Positions 1 to 8,492 are shown, numbered from the stretch's first letter. The stretch: DNA of 64,000 nt from Streptomyces pilosus (GCF_014649835.1 NZ_BMTU01000014.1:62001-126000); one strand, 5' to 3'. Program-made: numbers and translations. The notes: a model not told the origin generated them from the sequence alone.

Positions 1-42
1 GCGCCGTCCCCACGACCGTGCGTGACCCCTCCACCGCCGGAA

Positions 43-78
43 CGCGTCGCAGCCGGCTTGATCACCGGCTGCGACGCG
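43..78. terminator. Stem-loop downstream of the MMPL exporter gene
   Basis: A perfect 14-bp inverted repeat (arms CGCGTCGCAGCCGG and its complement) encloses an 8-nt loop. It lies about 50 bp beyond the stop of the leftward MMPL gene and is well placed to end that transcript. There is no U-tract, as is usual in Streptomyces. Confidence 0.6.
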
Positions 79-126
79 CCCGGTACGGGCCGCGCGGCGT
101 GGGTCGCTGAGCGCTGCTCGGCCGCG

Positions 127-2382
127 TCACACCATGGTCGAGTCCTTGGCGCCGCCCCGAGCCGATGCCGCGGGCCCGGGGACGGACGCCGCTTCGGGGA
201 CGGTCGTCGGCTCGGGACCGCTCTCGCTGAGGCCGTAGCGCGCGTGGAGCGTGCGCAGGAAGCGGGGCGCGTACCAGGCCGAGCCGCCCAGCAGGCGCAT
301 CGCGGCGGGCACCAGCACGCCGCGCACGGCGAGGGCGTCAATGAGGATGGCCAGGCCGCTGCCGAGGCCGAACATCTGCATGAAGCTGAGCCGAGACGTG
401 CCGAAGGCGAAGAAGCTCACCGCGAGCAGGAAGGCGGCTGCGCTGACGATGCGCCCGGTGTGGCCGAGACCGTTGATCACGGCGGTCTCGTTGTCCGCTC
501 CCTGGTCGTGGAGCTCCTTGATCCGGCTGGTGACGAAGACCTCGTAGTCCATGGAGAGGCCGAAGGCGATGCAGAACATCAGCACGGTCATCGCCAGCTC
601 CATCGGCTGGGCGGTGAAGCCGAGCAGCGAGGAGAGGTTGCCGTCCTGGAAGATCCAGGTCATCACGCCGAGAGTGGCTCCCAGGCTGATCAGGTTGAGC
701 ACCAGCGCGCGCAACGGCTGCACGACGCTGCCGGTGAACAGGAAGAGCAGCAGGAAGGTGCTGAGGACGATGAGGGCCACGGCCAGCGGGAGCTTGGCGG
801 CGATGGATTCCTTGGCGTCGACCAGTACGGCGTCGTTGCCGCCGACCAAGGGGGAGGTTCCCGGGGGCGCGGTCACCGAACGTACCCGCTCGACCAGGGC
901 CTCGGCGGCCTCCGACTTCGGCGTCAGGCTGCTCACCACACTGATCCGCTGCGCGTCGGGCCGGCCGAGGGCGGAGTCGGCCGGGCCGGTCACGACGGGC
1001 CGCCCCGCGCTGTAGGTGCCCGCGCTCGTCTCGACGCGCTCGACGCCCTCCAAGGCGGCCAGCCGCCCCGCGTACGAAGCCAGCGGGGCCTCGTCCACGG
1101 CGGTGTCGATGGTGATGAAGAGGGCCGAGTCCTTGCTGCCGCCGAACTCCTCCCGCAGGACCTGCGAGACCTGGCGGCTCTCGGCGTCCTCGGGCAGTAC
1201 GCGTTCGTCGGGGGTGCCGAAGGTGATGTTCAGCAGCGGGCTCGCCGCCAGCAGCAGCACGGCGAGAACGGGCACCGCCGAGAGCACGGGCCGCCGCATG
1301 ACGGTGCGCGCCAGCCGGCCCCACACGGGTGCCTGCGCCTCGGAGCGCCGCGACCCCGCCCACGGCATCCGCCCGCTGTCGACCCGGTGCCCCAGGACCT
1401 TCAACAGGGCCGGCATCACCAACAGGGTGCTCAGGGCGGCGATGGCGACGACGCCGACGCCGGCGAAGCCGAACGAGCGCAGGAAGTACTGCGGGAACAC
1501 CATCAGGGCCGCCAGGGCCGCCGCGACGGTCGCCGCGGAGAAGGCGACGGTGCGGCCCGCGGTGTGCACCGTCCGCCGGACGGCCTCGTCCACGCCCGTC
1601 CCGGCCGCGAGCTGCTCCCGGAAGCGGCTGACCATCAACAGGGCGTAGTCGATACCCAGTCCCAGCCCGAGGGCGGTGGTGAGGTTGGTGGCGGTGTCGG
1701 CCACGTCGGTGACGCTGCCGAGCAGGAAGAGCTGGGCGAACGAGCCGATGATGGCGATGACGGCGATGGCGAGCGGCAGCAGTGCCGCGACGACGCTGCC
1801 GAAGACGATCAGGAGCAGCAGGAGGGTCAACGGCAGGGCGATCGCCTCGGCGAGGATCAGGTCCTCGACCACCTGGTTCGACAGGTCGGCCCCTACGGCG
1901 GCGCCTCCTCCGGCCCGGACGGTCAGGGTGTCCTCGTAGGCACCGCTGTAGGTGTCCAGGATCGCGACGGCGTTCTCCCGCTGCGCGGTGCTGTCGCCTT
2001 TCACATGGGCGAGGACCAGGGCCTGTCGGCCGTCCTCGCCGCGCAGGTCGGGGCTGTCCGTCTCCCAGTACGAGACGACGTTGCCGATCCGGTCGTCCTG
2101 CCTCAGCTCGGCCACCAGGCTGCGGCCGTCCTCCTCGGCGGCGGGGGCGTCGACGGGACCGTCGGAGCGGACCAGCAGGACGAGATTGGTCTCGCCGCCG
2201 AACTTGTCGGCGATGACGTTCGCCGCTCGCGTGGACGGGGAGGCGGGGTCGTCGAAGCCGCCCCCCTTCAGCTTGTCGAAGGCGCCGGCGCCCACCACTC
2301 CCATCAAGGCCACGGCCAGGGCGGCGACGACCAGCACCAACCGGGACCGGCGGATCGCCAAGTCGGCCATACGTTCGAACAC
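127..2382 (-). CDS. MMPL/RND-family membrane exporter
   Basis: This is an inner-membrane efflux protein of the MMPL branch of the RND superfamily, probably exporting a lipid-like or drug-like compound by proton antiport. The two-fold layout is visible: an N-terminal membrane segment, a large extracytoplasmic loop, a block of helices with GLGLGIDYALLMVSRFRE, a second loop, and a second block with IAFGLSMDYEVFVTSR. The Asp-Tyr pairs in those helices are the usual proton-relay motif. A GTG at 2382 preceded by AAGGAG at 8 nt is the best start (751 aa, normal for the family). An upstream ATG at 2448 lacks a ribosome site. The gene is divergent from a TetR gene, whose product is the likely repressor. 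The substrate cannot be read from the sequence. Confidence 0.93.
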   Translation of the reverse strand: MFERMADLAIRRSRLVLVVAALAVALMGVVGAGAFDKLKGGGFDDPASPSTRAANVIADKFGGETNLVLLVRSDGPVDAPAAEEDGRSLVAELRQDDRIGNVVSYWETDSPDLRGEDGRQALVLAHVKGDSTAQRENAVAILDTYSGAYEDTLTVRAGGGAAVGADLSNQVVEDLILAEAIALPLTLLLLLIVFGSVVAALLPLAIAVIAIIGSFAQLFLLGSVTDVADTATNLTTALGLGLGIDYALLMVSRFREQLAAGTGVDEAVRRTVHTAGRTVAFSAATVAAALAALMVFPQYFLRSFGFAGVGVVAIAALSTLLVMPALLKVLGHRVDSGRMPWAGSRRSEAQAPVWGRLARTVMRRPVLSAVPVLAVLLLAASPLLNITFGTPDERVLPEDAESRQVSQVLREEFGGSKDSALFITIDTAVDEAPLASYAGRLAALEGVERVETSAGTYSAGRPVVTGPADSALGRPDAQRISVVSSLTPKSEAAEALVERVRSVTAPPGTSPLVGGNDAVLVDAKESIAAKLPLAVALIVLSTFLLLFLFTGSVVQPLRALVLNLISLGATLGVMTWIFQDGNLSSLLGFTAQPMELAMTVLMFCIAFGLSMDYEVFVTSRIKELHDQGADNETAVINGLGHTGRIVSAAAFLLAVSFFAFGTSRLSFMQMFGLGSGLAILIDALAVRGVLVPAAMRLLGGSAWYAPRFLRTLHARYGLSESGPEPTTVPEAASVPGPAASARGGAKDSTMV

Positions 2383-2553
2383 GCGTGGATCTCCTTCAGG
2401 TTCTTCGGGAAAGGCGGAAGGTGCCGGCCGGGTGTGAGCCGCGGGCATGCGCCACAGAGCTCCATCACCCCGTCACGGAGGGCGCGGCGACAAGCTCGCC
2501 GCCGCCGAGACCGACGCTAGTGACGTAATGGGTTCTTGAGCAGAAGGAGATTT

Positions 2554-2570
2554 ACCTGACACTGTCAGGT
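2554..2570. promoter_or_regulatory. Palindromic operator for the adjacent TetR protein
   Basis: ACCTGACA-C-TGTCAGGT is a perfect 8-1-8 palindrome in the 247-bp space between the exporter and the TetR gene. Size and position fit a TetR operator controlling both genes. That the neighbour binds it is inference. Confidence 0.65.
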
Positions 2571-2629
2571 TTTCCGGACGAGCACGGTTCTCCGGCGCCC
2601 CGTCTCCTCAACCGCCGTAGGATCGCCGC

Positions 2630-3364
2630 ATGTTCGCCGAAGAGCCCGCGACGGCCCCGCCGTCCCTGCGCCAGCGACGCCGCGCCACCGCCACGCGCGA
2701 GATCGTGGAGGCCGCCGAGCGTCATATCGCCGAGCACGGGCCCCACGCCCTGTCGCTGCGAGCGGTCGCCCGCAGCCTCGGCATGACCGTGCAGGGTCTC
2801 TACCACTACTTCCCGAACAGGGACGCCCTCGTCACGGCGCTGGTGGCCAAGGCGTACGACGACCTGGCCGATGCCGTGACGGCATCCGTCGACGCGGCGT
2901 CCGGTGAACCGGCCGCACGGCGGTTCCTGGCCGCCACCGAGGGCTACCGCCGCTGGGCCGTCACCCACGTCGAACGCTTCCAGCTCCTGTACGGTGCGCC
3001 GCTGCGCCACTACGAGGCGCCTGTCGAGGGCCCGACCACCCTGGCGATGCGCCGCCTGGGCACGGTCTTCCAGCGCGAGATGTTCGACGGGTACACCACG
3101 GCGCAGCTCGCGTCGGCCGACACCCGCGCGCTCTCACCGGCCCTGCGGGCGCACCTGGAACCCCTGTTCGCGCACGGCTCGGAAGCCCTGCCGCCTCCCG
3201 CGACCGCTCTTCTGCTCGGAGCCTGGGGGCACATGCACGGCATGGTCGTCCTGGAGGCCTTCGGGCACACCGCCTTCATCGGCGATCACCAGGCGGAGGT
3301 CTTCCGCATGGCGATGCGGGACCTGCTGGACGACATCCACCGCCGGATTCCCACGCGACCCTAG
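2630..3364 (+). CDS. TetR/AcrR-family transcriptional repressor
   Basis: A 244-aa repressor. The N-terminal helix-turn-helix is typical: RREIVEAAERHI-type helix 1 followed by ALSLRAVARSLGMTVQGLYHYFPNRDALV, the canonical TetR recognition region. The C-terminal two thirds (residues about 80-240) is an all-helical ligand-binding domain of the TetR_C_33/WHG type. There is no ribosome site before the ATG. Instead TAGGAT lies 6 nt upstream, so the mRNA is probably leaderless. The divergent MMPL exporter and the palindrome between them suggest it represses the exporter until the transported ligand binds. Confidence 0.9.
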   Translation: MFAEEPATAPPSLRQRRRATATREIVEAAERHIAEHGPHALSLRAVARSLGMTVQGLYHYFPNRDALVTALVAKAYDDLADAVTASVDAASGEPAARRFLAATEGYRRWAVTHVERFQLLYGAPLRHYEAPVEGPTTLAMRRLGTVFQREMFDGYTTAQLASADTRALSPALRAHLEPLFAHGSEALPPPATALLLGAWGHMHGMVVLEAFGHTAFIGDHQAEVFRMAMRDLLDDIHRRIPTRP

Positions 3365-3507
3365 AAGGCAGCGCCCGCCCCTCAGGGGACGGCGCCGGCC
3401 GGACCGGTTCCGCACAGCAGCCGGGACTGACCCGGACCTGGCTCGCGGGGTCGCCGCCCGTGGCGTCGGATTTCGGCTGAGGCCCCCGCGTTCGGCAGGA
3501 TGGGCGC

Positions 3508-4041
3508 ATGACCGAGATCCGTACACCCCGTCTTCTCCTCCGTGGCTGGCACGACGACGACCTCACGCCGATGGCGGAGATCAACGCGGACCCACGGGTC
3601 ATGCGCTGGATCGACGACGGCTCGGTGCGCGACCTGGACGACACGGCCGAGGAGATCGAGCGCTGGGAGGAGGAGTGGGACGAGGACGGCTTCGGTCTCT
3701 TCGCCGTCGAACTGCTGGCCTCGGGCGAACTGATCGGCTTCACGGGGCTGTCGGTGCCCGAGTTCCTGCCGGAGGTGATGCCCGCCGTGGCGATCAGCTG
3801 GCGTCTCGGCTCACCGTTCTGGGGCCAGGGATACGCCTCCGAAGCCGCGCAGGCCACGCTGGAGTTCGCGCTCCAGGACCGCGGCCTGGACCGCGTCATC
3901 AGCATCAGCCGGATCGGCGACAACGCCTCCGAGAAGGTCATCCACAAGCTCGGCATGCTGCCCGAGCGCGAGACGGCGCACCCGGTCCACGGCCATCCAC
4001 TGCGCGTTCACGCCATCGACCTCACCGAGTTCCAGGCATGA
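3508..4041 (+). CDS. GNAT-family N-acetyltransferase (RimJ/RimL type)
   Basis: A 177-aa acetyl-CoA-dependent N-acetyltransferase. It opens with TPRLLLRGWHDDDLTPMAEINADP, the RimJ/RimL-type strand and helix. The acetyl-CoA pyrophosphate loop is SPFWGQGYASEAAQATLEFAL, and SRIGDNASEKVIHKLGM is the last conserved helix. The substrate (a protein N-terminus, antibiotic or small amine) is not deducible. CAGGAT sits 6 nt before the ATG with no Shine-Dalgarno sequence, again suggesting a leaderless transcript. The gene converges on the arsenic island and shares a terminator with it. Confidence 0.9.
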   Translation: MTEIRTPRLLLRGWHDDDLTPMAEINADPRVMRWIDDGSVRDLDDTAEEIERWEEEWDEDGFGLFAVELLASGELIGFTGLSVPEFLPEVMPAVAISWRLGSPFWGQGYASEAAQATLEFALQDRGLDRVISISRIGDNASEKVIHKLGMLPERETAHPVHGHPLRVHAIDLTEFQA

Positions 4042-4093
4042 CCGTCGGACGGCGGCAGCCCCACTGGAGGCGATGAGAGTGCGGGGCGGGCGG

Positions 4094-4136
4094 CGCGGGG
4101 CCGCGACCGGTCCCCCGATCCGGTCGCGGCCCCGCG
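4094..4136. terminator. Bidirectional terminator between convergent genes
   Basis: A perfect 17-bp stem (CGCGGGGCCGCGACCGG and complement) with a 9-nt loop lies between the ends of the GNAT gene and the leftward flavoprotein gene. Confidence 0.75.
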
Positions 4137-4156
4137 AGCCGAGGTGTTGACGCCGG

Positions 4157-5563
4157 TCAGGCGCCGCAGCAGCCGCCCACCGGGGCCTCCTCGGCCGCCG
4201 TGGCGCCGACGGCCACCGTGGCGGGGGCACCGAGCTGGACGAGCTGGGGCGCCGGGGCGCAGCATCCGCCGCCACTCCGGTCGGCTTCGGGGGCGTCGAA
4301 GAGGCCGGCGCCTCCGCACACTCCGGTCTCGGGGAGGGTGAGTTCGACGCGGTCGGCTGCTTCGAGGTCGCCGGCGATGGCGGCGGCGACCGAGCGGACC
4401 TGCTCGTAGCCGGTCATGGCGAGGAAGGTGGGGGCGCGGCCGTAGGACTTCATGCCGACCAGATAGATCCCCTGTTCGGGGTGGGAGAGCTCCCGGTGGC
4501 CGTGGGGGTAGACGGTGCCGCAGGAGTGCTGGTTGGGGTCGATCAGCGGGGCGAGCCCGACGGGGGCCTGGAGGCGCTCGTCGAGGCCGAGGCGGATCTC
4601 GGACAGGAAGGACAGGTCGGGGCGGAAGCCGGTCAGCACGATCACCTCGTCGACCGGGTCGAGGCGGCGGCCGTCCTCCGCCACGAGCACGAGCTGCCCG
4701 GCGTGGCGCTCGATCGCCTCGGTGCGGAAGCCCGTGACCGCGTCCGCGTATCCCTGGTCGACGGCGGCCCTGGCGGCGAGGCCCAGGGCACCGCGTGCCG
4801 GGAGCTGGTCCGCTTCGCCGCCGCCGAAGGTGGAGCCGGACATGCCGCGGCGCAGGATCCACACGGCCGTGGTGCCGGTCCCGTCGTCGGCCTGGGCCAG
4901 GTCCGCGAGGTGGGCGAGCGCGGTGAACGCGGAGGCGCCGGAGCCGATGACGGCGGTGCGCCTGCCCGCGTACCGGGCGCGGACGGCCGGGTCCTTCAGG
5001 TCGGGGACGCGGTAGGTGACACGGTCGGCCGCCGCGCGCTCGCCGAGTGCGGCCAGTCCGCTGCCGCCGGCGGGGCCCGGGGTGGTCCAGGTGCCGGAGG
5101 CGTCGATGACCGCGCGGGCGGACAGCCGCTCCTCGCGGCCGTCGGCGTAGCTGACGTGGACGACGAAGGGCTGGGTGGCGCGCCCGGCGTCGACGATCCG
5201 GTCCCGGCCCGCGCGGGAGACGCCGGCGACCTCGGCGCCGGTGCGCACGCGGTCGCCGAGGGCGTCGGCCAGCGGCCGCAGGTACCGGTCGGCCCAGTCG
5301 CCGCCGGAGGGGTAGGTCGCCGGGTCGGGCCGCGTCCAGCCGGTGGGGGCGAGGAGCCTTTCGGCGGCCGGGTCGACGACTTCGCCCCAGGTGGAGAACA
5401 GGCGCACGTGCGACCACTCGCGCACTGCCGCGCCGGCGGCCGGGCCGGTTTCGAGGACCAAGGGCTCGACGCCGTGCTCGAGCAAGTGAGCGGCGGCGGC
5501 CAGGCCGGTGGGTCCGGCGCCGATCACGATGACGGGCAGCTCGGTGGTGACGGGGGCGTTCAC
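4157..5563 (-). CDS. FAD/NAD(P)-dependent oxidoreductase of an ars operon, Cys-rich tail
   Basis: A 468-aa two-dinucleotide flavoprotein. VIVIGAGPTGLAAAAHLLEHG near the N-terminus binds FAD. TAVIGSGASAFTALAHLADL near residue 200 is the NADPH-binding Rossmann motif. VIVLTGFRPDLSFL is the conserved ATG/G-type motif of the class. Such proteins recur in actinobacterial ars operons as ArsO/ArsT-like monooxygenases or reductases. The last 65 residues are unusual, with three Cys clusters (CGGAG, GGGCC and the terminal GGCCG) that could hold As(III) or another thiophilic metal. The GTG at 5563 has AGGAG at 5 nt; the longer reading from 5650 would run through the operator. It is controlled by the ArsR-type box at 5627-5658. 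Confidence 0.85.
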   Translation of the reverse strand: MNAPVTTELPVIVIGAGPTGLAAAAHLLEHGVEPLVLETGPAAGAAVREWSHVRLFSTWGEVVDPAAERLLAPTGWTRPDPATYPSGGDWADRYLRPLADALGDRVRTGAEVAGVSRAGRDRIVDAGRATQPFVVHVSYADGREERLSARAVIDASGTWTTPGPAGGSGLAALGERAAADRVTYRVPDLKDPAVRARYAGRRTAVIGSGASAFTALAHLADLAQADDGTGTTAVWILRRGMSGSTFGGGEADQLPARGALGLAARAAVDQGYADAVTGFRTEAIERHAGQLVLVAEDGRRLDPVDEVIVLTGFRPDLSFLSEIRLGLDERLQAPVGLAPLIDPNQHSCGTVYPHGHRELSHPEQGIYLVGMKSYGRAPTFLAMTGYEQVRSVAAAIAGDLEAADRVELTLPETGVCGGAGLFDAPEADRSGGGCCAPAPQLVQLGAPATVAVGATAAEEAPVGGCCGA

Positions 5564-5626
5564 GGCGACTCCTAGCGTGTATTTCGACATCCGTCGATGG
5601 CTTGCGCGGCCCAGCATGGCACCTGT

Positions 5627-5658
5627 ATCGATAGGCGTCAACATAGACATTCATCGAA
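5627..5658. promoter_or_regulatory. ArsR-type operator of the flavoprotein gene
   Basis: ATCGAT and ATCGA half-sites flank the 12-mer GTCAACATAGAC in an AT-rich patch upstream of the leftward flavoprotein gene. The same 12-mer recurs in the arsR promoter at 5934-5945. This fits one ArsR protein controlling both directions. Confidence 0.55.
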
Positions 5659-5672
5659 ATCAAAGATCGCGC

Positions 5673-5735
5673 ATGCAGCGCGCCGACGTCACGGTGGTGG
5701 GCGGGGGGCAGTCCGGCCTCGCCGCCGCTGACGCC
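5673..5735 (+). pseudogene. Remnant N-terminus of an FAD-binding oxidoreductase
   Basis: An ATG begins MQRADVTVVGGGQSGLAAAD, a textbook FAD-binding beta-alpha-beta start (GGGQSG). After about 20 residues the frame degenerates into Arg/Pro/Ala-rich sequence with no flavoprotein character. I read it as the stump of a deleted ArsO-like gene that once lay downstream of the operator. Confidence 0.5.
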
Positions 5736-5923
5736 CCGCCGGGTGGCACCCGCGCCACCGCGGCGGCGCCTCGGTCCGCCGCGCCGGACCGGCGTTCGTG
5801 GCGTCGGAGTGGCAGCGGCCTCCGTCCTCGAGAGGCCGCGCGGGAACGGCCGGGATCACCTCACCCGGATCGCTCGCCGCCCGACCGCGCACCTGTGGAG
5901 CCGGTGACCCTCTGCCCGCCTGG

Positions 5924-5955
5924 TTCGACGTGTGTCAACATAGACGCATGTCGAA
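5924..5955. promoter_or_regulatory. ArsR autoregulatory operator overlapping the arsR start
   Basis: TTCGAC at 5924 and GTCGAA at 5950 are exact inverted arms. GTCAACATAGAC lies between them, and the site covers the arsR ATG at 5948. Occupancy would block both RNA polymerase and a leaderless start. Confidence 0.6.
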
Positions 5956-6319
5956 CACGAAGGTGCTGCCGCTGCTCGAAGCCGACGGCCGGGGCGTCAC
6001 GCCGTGCTGCCCGCCGCTGACCGAGCGCCCGATGACCGCCGAGGAAGCGGAAACCGCCGCGCGGATGTTCAAGGCGCTCGGCGACCCCGTCCGCCTCCGT
6101 CTCTTCTCGGCCGTGGCCTCCCACGAGGGCGGCGAGGCGTGCGTGTGCGACATCTCCGACGTCGGCGTCTCCCAGCCCACGGTGTCCCACCACTTGAAGA
6201 AGCTCAAGGAGGCCGGGCTGCTCACCTCCGAGCGACGCGGCACCTGGGTCTACTACCGGGTGGAGCCCTCCGTGCTGGCGGCGATGGGCAAGCTGCTCGC
6301 CCTGCCGGCCGCAGCCTGA
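5948..6319 (+). CDS. arsR: ArsR/SmtB-family arsenic-sensing repressor (CVC type)
   Basis: A 123-aa winged-helix metalloregulator. The motif GEACVCDISDVGVSQPTVSHHLKKLKEAGLL contains the Cys-Val-Cys As(III)/Sb(III) site in the DNA-contacting helix, as in classical plasmid-type ArsR. A further vicinal pair, CCPP, lies at about residue 20. RRGTWVYYRVEP is the beta-wing. The start at 5948 is chosen because it is directly preceded by the operator and no ribosome site is present, so the mRNA is probably leaderless. It should release the flanking ars promoters when arsenite binds. A second, different ArsR (8093-8401) serves the other ars operon. Confidence 0.93.
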   Translation: MSNTKVLPLLEADGRGVTPCCPPLTERPMTAEEAETAARMFKALGDPVRLRLFSAVASHEGGEACVCDISDVGVSQPTVSHHLKKLKEAGLLTSERRGTWVYYRVEPSVLAAMGKLLALPAAA

Positions 6320-6427
6320 CCGGGACGGGGAGGGGGGTGACCTGGGGAGGCGGACGGGGCGCCCGCACGGCGTCCGGCGCGACGTCGTCCTCGCCGAACG
6401 CCGCAGCCCCGCCACCACCTGACCCGG

Positions 6428-6981
6428 TCAGGGCAGCTGTGCGATCGCGCGGGCGGCGTCGCGGGCCGGGCGGCCGACGCCGATGAGGGTGGCCGAGGCG
6501 GGGCCGGTCCAGTCGCCGTAGCCGAGCAGGTGCAACCGCGGCTCGCCGAGGGCGCGCGTGCCGTCGGTGGGGATGCGGCCGCGCGGGCCCCGCAGGTTCA
6601 GCGGGGCGAGGTGAGCCGGTGCCGGGCGGAAGCCGGTGCACCAGATCACCACGTCCGTGTCGCTCCGGCTGCCGTCGGCCCACCGGACACCGGTAGCGGT
6701 GAGTCGGGCGAACATCGGCTGCGCGGTCAGGAGTCCGGCGTCGCGGGCGGCGCGGACGGGCGGCACGGCCACGATGTCGCCGAGCGAAGCCACCCCACCG
6801 GTGTCGGCGCGGCCGGCGTCGAGGGCGCGGCGGCGGGCGGTGGCGACATCGAACAGGACCCGCCCGGCGCCGCACCGGCGTCCAGGATCACGGAGTCCAG
6901 ATCCTGGCGACGCAGGTGGTGACCGGCGGGGAGACCTGCCTGGCCGCCACCGACGACCACCACATCCGTGTGCCGCGTCAC
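6428..6981 (-). pseudogene. arsO-like flavin monooxygenase gene with internal deletion and frameshift
   Basis: The gene begins at a GTG overlapping the acr3 stop (GTGA). It reads VTRHTDVVVVGGGQAGLPAG and on to about residue 44 (DAGAAPGG), an ArsO-type FAD-binding start. The next codons are out of frame. In another frame, ArsO-like C-terminal sequence resumes (LFDVATARRRALDAGRADTGGVASLGD, then WCTGFRPAPAHLAPL and LHLLGYGDWTGPASATLIGVGRPARDAARAIAQLP) and ends at 6428. About 160 central residues, including the NADPH-binding motif, are missing compared with the roughly 350-aa family. It was the last gene of the arsR-acr3-arsO operon and is now dead. Confidence 0.75.
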
Positions 6982-8096
6982 GGGGCCGTCGTCAACGTGT
7001 CGGGGGTGAACTTCCTGCGCCAGGCGAGCGCGACGTGGACCAGGCCGATCAGGACCGGCACTTCGATGAGCGGGCCGACGACACCGGACAGGGCCTGGCC
7101 GGAGGTGACGCCGAAGGTGGCGATGGCGACCGCGATGGCCAGCTCGAAGTTGTTGCCCGCCGCGGTGAAGGCGAGGGTGGTGGTCCGGTCGTGGGCCAGG
7201 CCGATCGCCTTGCCGAAGGCGAACGTGCCGAAGAACATGACCGCGAAGTACACCAGTAGCGGCAGCGCGATCCGGGCGACGTCCAGCGGTTGCGAGGTGA
7301 TCGTCTTCCCCTGGAGGGCGAAGAGGACGACGATCGTGAACAGCAGCCCGTACAGCGCCCACGGCCCGATCTTCGGCAGGAACTTCCGCTCGTAGTCGGC
7401 GCGGCCGAGCTTCCTCTCGCCCAGGCGGCGGGTGAGGAACCCGGCGGCGAGCGGGACGCCGAGGAATATCACCACGTTCAGCGCGATCTTCCACACGGAG
7501 ATGTCGAGGTGCTCGCCGTCGCCGAGGCCGAGCCGGCCGGGCAGCAGGTCGAGGTAGAACCAGCTCAGCAGGCCGAACGCGAGGACCTGGAACACCGAGT
7601 TCAGGGCGACGAGAACGGCGGCCGCCTCGCGGTCGCCGCACGCCAGGTCGTTCCAGATGATCACCATGGCGATGCAGCGGGCCAGACCCACGATGATCAG
7701 CCCGGTGCGGTACTCGGGCAGGTCCGGCAGGAAGATCCACGCCAGCGCGAACATGACCGCCGGTCCGACCACCCAGTTGACGACCAGCGACGACACCATG
7801 AGCTTGCGGTCGCCGGTGACGGCGTCGAGCCGGTCGTAGCGGACCTTCGCCAGCACCGGGTACATCATGATCAGCAGGCCCAGCGCGATCGGCAGCGAGA
7901 TCCCACCGATCTCCACCTCGGCCAGGGCGTCGTTCATGCCCGGGACGAGCCGGCCGAGCCCGAGGCCGACGGCCATGGCGAGCAGGATCCACACCGCGAG
8001 GTAGCGGTCGAGGGTGGAGAGCTTGCCGACGATCGAGTCGTCCCCGGCCGCATCAGTGCTCCGGGATCGGGCGGTGGTGGGCTCGGTGGACGTCAC
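6978..8096 (-). CDS. acr3: ACR3-family arsenite efflux permease
   Basis: A 372-aa arsenite exporter of the ACR3/BASS fold with ten predicted membrane helices. Family hallmarks are visible: YPVLAKVRYD in the first third, GLARCIAMVIIWNDLACGDRE with the conserved Cys of the transport site, and AFTAAGNNFELAIAVAIATFG near the end. It pumps As(OH)3 out, using the proton-motive force. The GTG at 8096 overlaps the stop of the upstream arsR2 (GTGA), so translation is coupled. Downstream it overlaps the arsO pseudogene in the same way, giving an arsR2-acr3-(arsO) operon. Confidence 0.95.
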   Translation of the reverse strand: MTSTEPTTARSRSTDAAGDDSIVGKLSTLDRYLAVWILLAMAVGLGLGRLVPGMNDALAEVEIGGISLPIALGLLIMMYPVLAKVRYDRLDAVTGDRKLMVSSLVVNWVVGPAVMFALAWIFLPDLPEYRTGLIIVGLARCIAMVIIWNDLACGDREAAAVLVALNSVFQVLAFGLLSWFYLDLLPGRLGLGDGEHLDISVWKIALNVVIFLGVPLAAGFLTRRLGERKLGRADYERKFLPKIGPWALYGLLFTIVVLFALQGKTITSQPLDVARIALPLLVYFAVMFFGTFAFGKAIGLAHDRTTTLAFTAAGNNFELAIAVAIATFGVTSGQALSGVVGPLIEVPVLIGLVHVALAWRRKFTPDTLTTAP

Positions 8097-8401
8097 GGGC
8101 AGGCCCTCTTGTTCTCGGCGGCGGTGCGGGCGGAGGCGGCGAGCCCGGCGAACTGCTCGGACAGGCCGGCCAGCACGTCGGGCCTGAGCCTGTAGTAGGT
8201 GAAGCGGCCGCACGGCTCGGTCTCCACCAGCCCGGCCTCACGCAGCACCTTCATGTGGTTGGACAGGTTCGTCTGCTTGGCCCCGGTCTCCTCCACCAGG
8301 TGCGTGGTGCACAGCGTCTCGCGCGCCAGCAGGGTCACGATCCGCAGTCGGAGGGGATCGCCCAGCGCCCGAATCACATCAGGATCGACTGAAGTCAGCA
8401 T
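8093..8401 (-). CDS. arsR: Second ArsR-family repressor, operon-leading
   Basis: A 102-aa ArsR/SmtB regulator distinct from the one at 5948. It lacks the CVC motif. Cys lies at TLCTTHLVEETGAKQTNLSNHMKVLREAGLV (helix-turn-helix) and at VETEPCGRFTYYRL in the wing, the pattern seen in actinobacterial ArsR proteins that ligate As(III) with cysteines from different positions. ENKRACP at the C-terminus adds another Cys. CAGTAT lies 6 nt upstream of the ATG on its own strand with no ribosome site, so it is probably leaderless. It leads the acr3 operon and is divergent from arsC. The repeats between the two genes are its probable operator. Confidence 0.9.
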   Translation of the reverse strand: MLTSVDPDVIRALGDPLRLRIVTLLARETLCTTHLVEETGAKQTNLSNHMKVLREAGLVETEPCGRFTYYRLRPDVLAGLSEQFAGLAASARTAAENKRACP

Positions 8402-8449
8402 GCGCTGATACTGTCACATCACCGTTCGCTGATACCAGCGGATGCTGAT
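8402..8449. promoter_or_regulatory. arsR2/arsC divergent operator region
   Basis: GCTGATA occurs at 8404 and 8428, and GATGCTGAT at 8441. The last two form an imperfect dyad around CCAGCGG. These repeats fill the 91-bp space between arsR2 and arsC and would allow one repressor to control both directions. Confidence 0.5.
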
Positions 8450-8492
8450 GTCATGGTGGCGTCCAGCCGCCGCGAGACGGGAGAGCACCCTC

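Larger units (their letters stand above)
5564..5947. other. ars control region with decayed coding material
   Basis: This 384-bp stretch separates the leftward flavoprotein gene from the rightward arsR. It holds two related operators (5627-5658 and 5924-5955) that share the 12-mer GTCAACATAGAC. Between them is a broken flavoprotein N-terminus (5673-5735). The remaining 190 bp shows no feature I can support. Confidence 0.6.

Noticed and set aside
22..2520. 832-codon open frame on the plus strand opposite the MMPL gene
   Set aside because: Shadow of the exporter gene caused by high GC at third positions; Gly/Arg/His-rich with no domain, no ribosome site.
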